From an uncultured Parabacteroides sp. (GTDB lineage Bacteria > Bacteroidota > Bacteroidia > Bacteroidales > Tannerellaceae): DNA of 29,107 bases. This document shows, piece by piece, positions 1-6,812 of this stretch. The translations under genes and the position numbers were made by a program. Below the pieces are notes generated by a model. That model saw only the letters and a list, made by a program, of their open reading frames with translations. It did no database searches and was not told the origin of the DNA. The stretch lies in contig CAAGLQ010000167.1 in assembly GCA_900770835.1 (NCBI GenBank), positions 1 to 29,107 on the forward strand, read 5' to 3'. Each line of letters starts with the position of its first letter. The first letter of the stretch is position 1.

Positions 1-1818
1 ACAGGCAACGACCACGCTTACAACCAAGGTAACATGGTGAAGGCGCAGGATGAGAACTACAAACTGAAGAAGGACAACTACTTCTATGGTCAGGGAGACA
101 TCCAGTTCGAGCTTCTGGAAGGTTTGAACATCAAGACCAACCTCTACAAGAGCCGCTTTACCAGCGACTATAGCCAATGGGAGAGCCCGGACAACGCCCT
201 TGGTGGTGGTTCTGGCAACTCACTTGGTGACAGCTCCAACGGTTATGCCGTTCGTCGCGACTTTGCTTGGGATCGTGAGTTGATGGAATGGACATTAAAC
301 TACAACAAAGCATTTGGCCAAGAGGAAAAGCATAAATTAGATGCGTTGTTAGGTTACTCATGGGAGACCAACCAGTATCAATCTCAATACTCACAGGCTG
401 CAAATTTTGCGGTTGCCTCTATGGGTGCTAACTCGATCCAGACTGGTAATGACCTGAAGATCGGTAACGTCACCTCTTCGAAGAACGAGTATAAGCTGAT
501 TTCCTTCTTCGCTCGTGCACACTATAGCTACGATGAGCGCTACATGATCACCGCTACGGTTCGTCGCGATGGTTCCTCTAAATTCGGTGCCAATCACAAG
601 TGGGGTTGGTTCCCCTCTGTATCTGCCGCTTGGGGTATCTCTCAGGAGGCCTTCATGGAGAACACCAAAGATTGGTTGAGCGACTTGAAGTTGCGTGTCG
701 GTTACGGTATCACAGGTAACCAGGATGGCTTGAGACCTTACAAGAGCTTGGAGCTGTATCAGGCATACGGTACCTACTATGACAATGGCGGTTCTTCCAC
801 GGCTTTCCGTGTGACGCAGAACGCCAACCCGGATTTGAAGTGGGAGTCAACAGCCATGTTCAACGTTGGTTTGGACTTCCAGTTGTTCAACGGTCGTTTA
901 GGTGGTACAATCGAGTACTACGACAAAAAAACTTCCGACATGTTGTATAACTATGCCGTTCCTACTCCGACATACGTGTATAACACAATCGCCGCTAACG
1001 TGGGTGATATGAGCAACAAGGGTATCGAGGTGCAGTTGAACTTGGATGTGATCCGTAACAAGAACTTCAACTGGAACACTTCAATCAACCTCTCTCACAA
1101 CAAGAATGAGATCACAAAGTTGTCTAACGACCTCTATTCTACCAGCCGTGTTTATGTAGGTGATCCTTGGATCCGTGGTGCATCTGGTGTAACCTCTCAC
1201 ATCGTAGAGGAGGGTTATCCGGTAGGTCAGTTCTTCATGTTGAACTGCTTGGGTATCGACGAGAACGGTAAGTACATCATGGAGGATGTCAATGGTGACG
1301 GCCAGATCACAGACGATGACCGTACCTACTGCGGTTCCGCACAGCCGAAGTTGACATTCGGTTGGAACAACACCTTCTCTTGGAAGCGTTGGGATGCCAG
1401 CGTCTTCATCCGTGGCAACCTGGGTCAGAAGGTATTGAACAACCCGCGTGCCGCTTACGGTAACAACACCTACGTTGCCGGTGCCAACGCCATGAAGGGT
1501 GACGACCTACTGACCTTGAAGGAGAACTCTCGTGTATGCTCTTACTACTTGGAGGACGGTTCATTCGCTCGTTTGGACAACATGTCGATCGGTTACACCT
1601 TCGACACGAAGAAGATCGACTGGTTGAGCAAGGCACGCGTCTATGTAGCCGCTCAGAACCTGTTCGTGATCACCGGTTACTCCGGTTTGGATCCTGAGGT
1701 GGAGAACTATCGTGGTGAGGCAAGCGACGACAACGCAGGTCTTTCTCCGGGTATCGAGCCACGTAACTACATGCCGAAGGCACGTTCATTTACGTTTGGT
1801 GTGAACTTAACATTCTAA
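1..1818 (+). CDS. SusC/RagA-family TonB-dependent outer-membrane transporter, C-terminal part (5' truncated)
   Basis: Open reading frame from the first base of the window with no start codon; 605 residues remain. They correspond to the 22-strand beta-barrel of a SusC-like importer, which takes up oligosaccharides or other ligands across the outer membrane using TonB energy. SusC-type features are 'ATVRRDGSSKFG', 'WFPSVSAAWGIS', 'LRVGYGITGNQ', the acidic loop 'DVNGDGQITDDD' near residue 430 and the terminal strand 'RSFTFGVNLTF' ending in Phe, as expected for BamA-dependent insertion. The signal peptide, CarbopepD-like domain and plug lie upstream of the window. susD1 follows after 23 nt and is surely co-transcribed. 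The ligand cannot be deduced. The protein is clearly diverged from the second SusC in this window (6813–9839). Confidence 0.95.
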   Translation, partial: TGNDHAYNQGNMVKAQDENYKLKKDNYFYGQGDIQFELLEGLNIKTNLYKSRFTSDYSQWESPDNALGGGSGNSLGDSSNGYAVRRDFAWDRELMEWTLNYNKAFGQEEKHKLDALLGYSWETNQYQSQYSQAANFAVASMGANSIQTGNDLKIGNVTSSKNEYKLISFFARAHYSYDERYMITATVRRDGSSKFGANHKWGWFPSVSAAWGISQEAFMENTKDWLSDLKLRVGYGITGNQDGLRPYKSLELYQAYGTYYDNGGSSTAFRVTQNANPDLKWESTAMFNVGLDFQLFNGRLGGTIEYYDKKTSDMLYNYAVPTPTYVYNTIAANVGDMSNKGIEVQLNLDVIRNKNFNWNTSINLSHNKNEITKLSNDLYSTSRVYVGDPWIRGASGVTSHIVEEGYPVGQFFMLNCLGIDENGKYIMEDVNGDGQITDDDRTYCGSAQPKLTFGWNNTFSWKRWDASVFIRGNLGQKVLNNPRAAYGNNTYVAGANAMKGDDLLTLKENSRVCSYYLEDGSFARLDNMSIGYTFDTKKIDWLSKARVYVAAQNLFVITGYSGLDPEVENYRGEASDDNAGLSPGIEPRNYMPKARSFTFGVNLTF

Positions 1819-1841
1819 TAGCTATAAAAACGACATTCATT

Positions 1842-3419
1842 ATGAAGAAAAAAGTAATATATTCTCTTTTAGCGGGTGCGTTGATGGGCATCATGCCGGC
1901 ATGTACGGACTTGGACGAGACCGTTTATGACAACCTTCCCGCAGATACGTTCGGATCGACAGAGACTGAGGTAAACGCCTTGGTAGGTACGGTCTATAAG
2001 ACATTGAAGAATTATGTGTCTGATGGTAACTTCCTCGCATTGGACGTGATGTCTGGTTCGGATGCCGTCACTCCGACCCGTAAGGGTGGTGACTGGTATG
2101 ATGGTGGCCAGTATCGGGAAATCTACATGCATACTTGGACCTCTCAGACGAGTGTGATAAAGAGCGCATGGTCGAACGCTTCCCAGTCGATCGGTACTTG
2201 CAACGCGAACCTCTCCGTTGTGGAGGCTTCTGAGATCCTCACAGCCGAGAAGAAGACACAGCTTTGTGCCGAAATCCGTGGCGTGCGTGCCTTCTGGATC
2301 TATAAGATGATGGATGAGTGGGGCAACGTACCTTTGGTGACAGACTATTCAGACAAGGAGCTCCCGACTTGCCAGCCTCGCCAGACGGTCTATGACTGGT
2401 TGCTGACAGAGGTGACCTCGATTGCTGACCAATGCCCGGATCGTGAGGGTAACTACACGAAGTTCACAAAGGGTGCCGCTTATACCCTGTTAGCAAAGCT
2501 CTACCTGAACGCAGAGGCTTGGGGCGTAACTGTTAACGGAAACGCTTATCAGTTAGCCGCTTCCGCTTGCGACAAGGTGATGGGCATGGGCTATGCCTTG
2601 AATCCCGATTTCAAGACAAACTTCGCCATCGAGAATGGAGACTCTCCCGAGGCAATCTTGGCTGCTCCCTTCTCTGAGACCGATACCAGCAAGGATAATC
2701 GTTGGCAGTTGATGAACCGCACCTTGCACTATAAGGACCAGATGGCCTATGGCAATGGTTTTTCTGCATGGAATGGTGTGTGCGCACAACCGGACTATGT
2801 AAAGCAGTTCGACACTGAGGATCCTCGCTACGAGGCTACCTACCTGATCGGCCAGATGTATAATGCCTCCACCGGTGAGAAGATCGTGACCGACCACGGT
2901 TTCGACTTGGATCACACGGTGGATGTGACGATGATTCCTGGCACGGAGTATGACGGTACGACTTGGGGTGCCGTGAACCAGCACGATGGCGCACGTTGCC
3001 AGAAGTGGCCGTTCGATTCTCCGAGCTTGACCGATGCGATGGGTAACGACTTCTATATCTTCCGTTATGCCGACGTATTGTTGATGAAGGCAGAGGCATT
3101 GCTCCGTTCCGGTGGCAGTGTTGGCGAGGCAACCGCTTTGGTCAACCAAGTACGTGAGCGCGCTTATGGTGATGCTTCTCACAACAAGGCTTCTGTCACG
3201 TTGAATGATGTGCTGTTGGAGCGTCGCTTCGAGCTGGCATGGGAGATGCACAACCGTCAGGATGATATCCGCTTTGGTGTCTTTGAGAAGGGCATGTGGT
3301 CAGATTCGAATTGCGCACGTAAGACGGATGACTATTTACGTCTCTTCCCCATATCTCAAGATGCGTTCCAGTCTAACGACAAGTTGACCCAGAATCCGGG
3401 CTATCCCGCATTCAATTAA
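1842..3419 (+). CDS. SusD/RagB-family ligand-binding outer-membrane lipoprotein
   Basis: 525-residue surface lipoprotein that caps and feeds the adjacent SusC. The N-terminus MKKKVIYSLLAGALMGIMPAC is a lipoprotein signal with the lipobox Cys at residue 21, followed by 'TDLDETVYDNLPADTF', typical of SusD. The tetratricopeptide-rich SusD core is recognisable ('EIRGVRAFWIYKMMDEWGNVP' region and 'AYTLLAKLYLNAEAW'). The C-terminal part has 'YRYADVLLMKAEALLRSGG'-like sequence and 'LLERRFELAWEMHNRQD'; the last residues 'LTQNPGYPAF' are the usual SusD ending. It shares a DWYxGG motif (about residue 85) with SusD2, so the two pairs belong to related subfamilies. A terminator follows at 3461–3501, closing the susC1–susD1 unit. 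No glycoside hydrolase accompanies the pair. Confidence 0.95.
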   Translation: MKKKVIYSLLAGALMGIMPACTDLDETVYDNLPADTFGSTETEVNALVGTVYKTLKNYVSDGNFLALDVMSGSDAVTPTRKGGDWYDGGQYREIYMHTWTSQTSVIKSAWSNASQSIGTCNANLSVVEASEILTAEKKTQLCAEIRGVRAFWIYKMMDEWGNVPLVTDYSDKELPTCQPRQTVYDWLLTEVTSIADQCPDREGNYTKFTKGAAYTLLAKLYLNAEAWGVTVNGNAYQLAASACDKVMGMGYALNPDFKTNFAIENGDSPEAILAAPFSETDTSKDNRWQLMNRTLHYKDQMAYGNGFSAWNGVCAQPDYVKQFDTEDPRYEATYLIGQMYNASTGEKIVTDHGFDLDHTVDVTMIPGTEYDGTTWGAVNQHDGARCQKWPFDSPSLTDAMGNDFYIFRYADVLLMKAEALLRSGGSVGEATALVNQVRERAYGDASHNKASVTLNDVLLERRFELAWEMHNRQDDIRFGVFEKGMWSDSNCARKTDDYLRLFPISQDAFQSNDKLTQNPGYPAFN

Positions 3420-3460
3420 TCGAACGTTCTGTTTTATCGCGTTTAAAGTTATACTTTTAC

Positions 3461-3501
3461 AGGAGGTGTCGCCCCGATGGAGGTGCGGCACCTCTTTTTT
3501 T
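3461..3501 (+). terminator. Rho-independent terminator after susD1
   Basis: A stem GAGGTGTCGC (3463–3472) pairs with GCGGCACCTC (3485–3494), with one G·T pair and a 12-nt loop, followed directly by a run of seven T (3495–3501). It ends the susC1–susD1 transcript 40 bp after the susD1 stop codon. Confidence 0.85.
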
Positions 3502-3620
3502 ATTACCCATTAATCGAAACAACCCTCCTTACAGAAAAGGGAGGAAGGAGGCTGGGGAATCCCTCGAAGAAGGCTGGAAAAAGTGAAAGATACTGGAAAC
3601 ATTTTTCGTTCGAAACAATG

Positions 3621-3689
3621 GAACCGCCGTTCAAAACTTTTAAACCGCCGTTCAATGCTTTTGAATGTACGTTCAAAACTTTTGAACGG
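3621..3689. repeat. Three imperfect 21-bp tandem repeats ending in a perfect 19-bp palindrome
   Basis: Units start at 3621, 3642 and 3663, with the shared core CGTTCAAnnCTTTT. The last unit runs into GAACGG so that CGTTCAAAA-C-TTTTGAACG (3670–3688) is a perfect inverted repeat with a single central base. The other units are near-palindromic. The period is a multiple of three, so a spurious reading frame through it shows a heptad-like peptide repeat (PPFKTFK-type). The repeats lie in the 337-bp gap between susD1 and the PAP2 pseudogene. Apart from the terminator at 3461–3501, I see nothing else in that gap. An operator, a small mobile repeat, or a hairpin left by rearrangement are all possible. 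Confidence 0.7.
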
Positions 3690-3756
3690 AAAATGAATCG
3701 CCTATCGCTACCTTTTTCCATGGATACTAAAAACATTTACTTAAATAGTTGGAGAA

Positions 3757-4119
3757 AAATTTCAGCAGAAAACTGGATCAGATCACAGACTCACGCCTCT
3801 ATCGGATGACCTACCTTGGTGTACCTTTGATTGCCGCAGGTTTTGCCGTGAAAAGTGAAGATGACCATTTCCGCAGTTTGCGTAATGACTATCTGCCCAA
3901 GTTCAACCATCATACGGACGATTTCCTGCAATATGCGCCAGCTGTGGTCATGTTAGGCATGAAAACATTCGGCATAGAGGGGCGCAGCTCTTGAATCAGC
4001 ATCGGAGCCTATACCGTAGCTTCTTCCTCGATGATAACCTTCTGCCTTCTCAGAGTACAAGAAGCGCTGAATGGATGAACACACTGACACGAGGTGTCTC
4101 GGTTGCCGTTACCCTATAA
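3757..4119 (+). pseudogene. Remnant of a PAP2-family phosphatase (decayed paralogue of 11666–12919)
   Basis: Three pieces of the intact PAP2 gene are joined in the right order. Piece one (about 3760–3993) encodes 'LDQITDSRLYRMTYLGVP' to 'FGIEGRSS', matching residues about 40–116 of the intact protein, and ends at a TGA. Piece two (about 3994–4030) matches 'ISIGAYTVASS'. Piece three (about 4031–4119) matches the last 28 or so residues, from 'YNLMPSQ' to 'VAVTL' and the stop. The signal peptide, the whole catalytic core (KxxxxxxRP, PSGH, RxxxxxHxxxD) and most of the barrel domain are missing: roughly 190 bp and 590 bp were deleted internally, and the 5' end is lost. It cannot make an active enzyme. 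Confidence 0.9.
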
Positions 4120-4208
4120 AAGGGAAAAGCCATCCATCACGGACAGCCAATCTCCATCATAAACCTAATAACCATCGTATATCTAAAGCGCACAAATATC
4201 ATAAACAC

Positions 4209-5369
4209 TTATCCGATGTGGGACAGCAAACGCACCATACGATCTGTCACCACGGAAGATAAGTTATCCCACAAGGAATAAGCGGAATCTGAACGAAGCA
4301 GATCCTCCCGAAACTCCCGCACAATAAGCCAGCTCGCCTGTTGCACCCAATGACGAAAAGCGGCCGGATCAATAGGCTGTTCGGAGAGTGCCAACAAGGC
4401 ATCCAGATCAAACTGATCAGCCACCGTGCAACATCCAGACCGTTGCGCATCGAAGGCATTACAAATCTGCTCAATATGTGTGGGAACCATCAAGATAGGC
4501 TTTCCTAAATACATCGCCTCGCAAACCGATTCAAAGCCCGCTGTAGTCGCATAGGCTTTCGCTCCGGCCATATAATGAAGGAACAGCTGATCATCCAAGC
4601 GATGAAACGAAAGACAATCATCAATCTTCGTCACCTCTGGTTCATCTTTCTTATCCCAAAAGAAACGCATCGCTACAGCAGGATGCCTACTATGCCAATC
4701 CCGAATCTCCTCACTAAAACCACTATTCAGCAAGTAACCATGCAAGTAATTCCCTTTCGAGGGTCGTAAGTCGAACAATGCTCGACGCAATAGGGGAGGT
4801 ACAACCACTATCCCCTGCTGAGGCACCTCTCGCATCTTTCGAAAAGAGAGCGCTAATCGCTTAGTAGCACCAATAGCTGTCAGCCTCGTAAATAGGTGCA
4901 AAGAGAATAGGGAAAGCTGATTCGCTCGAGGAAACTCAAAATCCGGATGCAAAAAAAGATACTGATGTGCCACGCACACCAAGACCGCACTCGGACGATA
5001 AACCAAATAGGTCAATCCCGTTAGCAGCTCATAGAAATTCACCACTACATCCACATCGCTCTCCCGAATGACCTGCTGAATATAGTGCATACTCCGCAAG
5101 TATTTGGGCATACGGAGAATATTATAGACCAAGCTACGAGGCAGACAGACCTGCTTATTCTTCGCTGTGGGCAGGAAGTTAGGGCTCTCAAAAGGATAAA
5201 TAGGCAGCTTCATCTAACGCAAAAAGAAATCAGGCAGTTGGCGGGCAGGACTTTTGCCTACCATAACACCTACCACCTCATGCCCAGCATCCATCAACAT
5301 CTGACGTAACGCAATGGATTGGGTCAAATGGCCGCGGCCCTCCCCTTGAATAATGAAAAGAAATCTCAT
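4209..5369 (-). pseudogene. MurG/GT28-like glycosyltransferase interrupted by one nonsense codon (paralogue of 13025–14185)
   Basis: From the ATG at 5369 the frame is colinear with the intact paralogue and has exactly the same length (1161 bp, no indels), but codon 52 is TAG (5216–5214) where the paralogue has CAG (Gln). The 51 codons before it keep the glycine-rich donor/acceptor motif 'GEGRGHLTQSI'. The 334 codons after it, restarting at an ATG immediately following the stop, keep 'TTAGFESVCEAMYLGKP'. Differences from the paralogue are mostly synonymous or conservative, so decay looks recent. A shortened product from the internal ATG would lack the N-terminal Rossmann motif and is probably inactive. 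The gene's plcP-like partner upstream is also destroyed. Confidence 0.85.
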
Positions 5370-5483
5370 ATCGCTTCTGCCTGTAAAAAATCAGAATCTC
5401 GTCACCTCTTCCGTTCAAGAATGCTCAGACCCTATATGAATGTCAGACAAAACGATCGTTTGATAACGCCTTCTCAACCACAT
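5366..5483 (-). pseudogene. Relic of a PlcP/LpxH-like metallophosphoesterase (paralogue of 14182–14958)
   Basis: Read on the minus strand from the ATG at 5483, the first codons give 'MWLRRRYQTIVLSDIHIG' and then SEHS followed by a TGA, matching residues 1–21 of the intact enzyme. The sequence then jumps to the last ten or so codons ('SDFLQAEAI', now frameshifted), ending at the TGA that overlaps the ATG of the next gene exactly as in the intact operon. About 660 bp of catalytic sequence is deleted, with the junction around a shared TTCTGA-like string. It carries at least one nonsense codon and a frameshift. Confidence 0.85.
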
Positions 5484-5505
5484 AACACAAAGAAGAACTG
5501 TCAGC

Positions 5506-6594
5506 TTATAGTTTAATCGTATAGCGCAAGCCCTTGTCTGGAGCGACGACAAAGTTCGTCACCTCAAAGTTGCAATCTCCTCCTTGGAGACCCTCCTTAA
5601 ACTTCACCGTGATGAAATGACGGGTGTGCGGCTCCAACACCTGCTCACGGAAATAGACCACAGCGGGATTGTGCTCCACCTTCTTCAACCGTAATTGCAG
5701 GTCGGAGGTATTGGTCACAGAGAGGGTCACCTGCTTGTCCGTGCGATTCACCTCTTCGATCTGCACGCATTTCTCAAAGAAGGGACGGAGCAACGCCTCC
5801 TTACCGATCACCATCTCCCGATAGTAGGCTGCCGTTCTACCGGCGTTCAACGCCTCACGAATGCCTTCTGCTGTACGCTCCTTCGCAAAGACAAAGGTCA
5901 TCGTGCGATGTTCGCCTTTCGCAAAGTCATAATCCGTTTGGATCGGTTGATGAATATCGGAAGTGCCTATCATGGTTAAGTTTTTATCCAAGCACCATTG
6001 CACGGCTTCCGGCATGTAGAGCGCCCCATTAGCCACCTCTATACCGTGCATACAACCGTCGTTATAGAGCTGTGTATGCTCCGGCCACCAAAGCGTAGTG
6101 TCCGGCTGCTGAGCGTCCCACCCCGGATGGTTCCAGAAGATAAAGGCACCTTGCTTTTTCGCCTCCTTGAAGGCATCTTGATAGCGCTCCTGCTCCAAGG
6201 GATTGGAATCAGACAAGAAAATGGCGTTAAAATGGCCGGGAGCCATTGAGCGGGTGATCTCACTGCCTTTAATCAAAATAAGACCCAGGTCTTTCGCCTG
6301 TTGCTGACACAACTCATAGGAACGATTGTGATCAGCGACTATATCCTTTTTATGCGGACGATACTCGATGTGCTCAGTCAAGGCAATCGCATCCAATCCC
6401 TCACGATAGGCCTCATCCACTCGTACGGTGGGCCAAACCAATCCATCAGAGAAAACCGTATGCATGTGGAAATCACATTTCAACGTAACATATCCATCCA
6501 AATCAGGCACACGAATCTCATTCCTGCGTTGTGCCTCCGCAGACAGTAATGTGGCAAACAACATTACACCCATCAATACTCTCTTCATTTTCAT
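5506..6594 (-). CDS. Secreted PHP-domain metal-dependent phosphodiesterase (Sb-PDE-like)
   Basis: 362 residues from the ATG at 6594, chosen because it gives a signal peptide (MKMKRVLMGVMLFATLLSAEAQ); the longer frame runs into promoter DNA. PHP motifs in order: 'DFHMHTVFSDG' (H43, H45), 'ALTEHIEY' (E74, H75), 'GSEI' (E112), H121, 'NHPGW' (H156) and 'GTSDIH' (D213, H215). These are the metal ligands of PHP phosphoesterases; secreted Bacteroidetes members are usually labelled Sb-PDE family phosphodiesterases. It would act in the periplasm, releasing phosphate or alcohols from phosphodiesters; the exact substrate is unknown. A C-terminal beta-rich domain (about 270–362) follows. A Pho-box-like promoter lies directly upstream. 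The gene is 22 bp from the plcP relic, so its transcript may also run into the glycosyltransferase pseudogene. Confidence 0.85.
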   Translation of the reverse strand: MKMKRVLMGVMLFATLLSAEAQRRNEIRVPDLDGYVTLKCDFHMHTVFSDGLVWPTVRVDEAYREGLDAIALTEHIEYRPHKKDIVADHNRSYELCQQQAKDLGLILIKGSEITRSMAPGHFNAIFLSDSNPLEQERYQDAFKEAKKQGAFIFWNHPGWDAQQPDTTLWWPEHTQLYNDGCMHGIEVANGALYMPEAVQWCLDKNLTMIGTSDIHQPIQTDYDFAKGEHRTMTFVFAKERTAEGIREALNAGRTAAYYREMVIGKEALLRPFFEKCVQIEEVNRTDKQVTLSVTNTSDLQLRLKKVEHNPAVVYFREQVLEPHTRHFITVKFKEGLQGGDCNFEVTNFVVAPDKGLRYTIKL

Positions 6595-6624
6595 TTTTGA
6601 TACACGCTTAAATTTTAGATGACG

Positions 6625-6670
6625 CAAAGAAAGCCAACCGATGTGACAATGGAATGACAGCGGGATGACA
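6625..6670 (-). promoter_or_regulatory. Pho-box promoter of the PHP phosphodiesterase
   Basis: On the minus strand three TGTCA half-sites (6670–6666, 6659–6655, 6648–6644) sit at an exact 11-bp period: TGTCATCCCGC, TGTCATTCCAT, TGTCACATCGG. Eleven nt after the last half-site comes TTTCTTTG (6632–6625), one mismatch from the Bacteroidetes -7 box TAnnTTTG. The predicted transcript starts about 20–25 nt before the ATG at 6594. PhoB boxes are direct 11-bp repeats of this half-site that replace the upstream promoter element. The same layout recurs at 14989–15034. Confidence 0.75.
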
Positions 6671-6698
6671 AAGAGAAGAATGCAAAACTTAACGCCAT

Positions 6699-6733
6699 TG
6701 TCATACGAATGAAACAGGTGCACCCTACTTTTA
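6699..6733 (+). promoter_or_regulatory. Possible degenerate Pho-box promoter of susC2
   Basis: On the plus strand TGTCA (6699–6703) is followed exactly 11 bp later by TGAAA (6710–6714), and 11 nt after that by TACTTTTA (6726–6733), which is TAnnTTTG with one mismatch. The spacing equals that of the two stronger Pho-box promoters in the window. Only one half-site is perfect, so this could be chance. It would leave a leader of about 70 nt before the susC2 ATG at 6813. The 218-bp region 6595–6812 otherwise holds only the divergent PHP promoter. Confidence 0.4.
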
Positions 6734-6812
6734 CGAAAGATTTAAAAAAAATCATAGATGATTACCTGTTTTCGGTTATCTAAGCAGTGTTTTAACTTTT
6801 AATTATTTTAGT

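Larger units (their letters stand above)
3757..5483. repeat. Decayed copy of the PAP2–glycosyltransferase–phosphoesterase module (other copy about 11780–14958)
   Basis: Gene order, orientations, the ATGA overlap between phosphoesterase and glycosyltransferase, and part of the PAP2/glycosyltransferase intergenic sequence (shared CCATCCATCACGGACAGCC) are the same in both copies. The copy here has lost about 1.4 kb by internal deletions. The other copy is intact. Confidence 0.9.

Noticed and set aside
2553..3251. 232-codon minus-strand frame opposite susD1
   Set aside because: Antisense shadow of a certain SusD gene; no start context or recognisable domain.
3621..3689. Possible CRISPR-like repeat array
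   Set aside because: Units are directly adjacent with no spacers, only three imperfect copies, and no cas genes nearby.
3477..3809. 110-codon plus-strand frame in the susD1–PAP2 remnant gap
   Set aside because: It starts inside the terminator hairpin, its middle is only the 21-bp repeat translated, and its end runs out of frame through the PAP2 relic.
5214..5216. TAG read as a sense codon (suppression or readthrough) in the glycosyltransferase copy
   Set aside because: No suppressor tRNA or recoding signal is visible, and both neighbouring genes of the module are also broken, so simple pseudogene decay is the better explanation.
6595..6723. N-terminal extension of the PHP phosphodiesterase
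   Set aside because: The added residues translate the Pho-box promoter; the signal peptide begins at the ATG at 6594. The resemblance of this peptide to the extension at 14959–15024 is a by-product of the shared promoter DNA.
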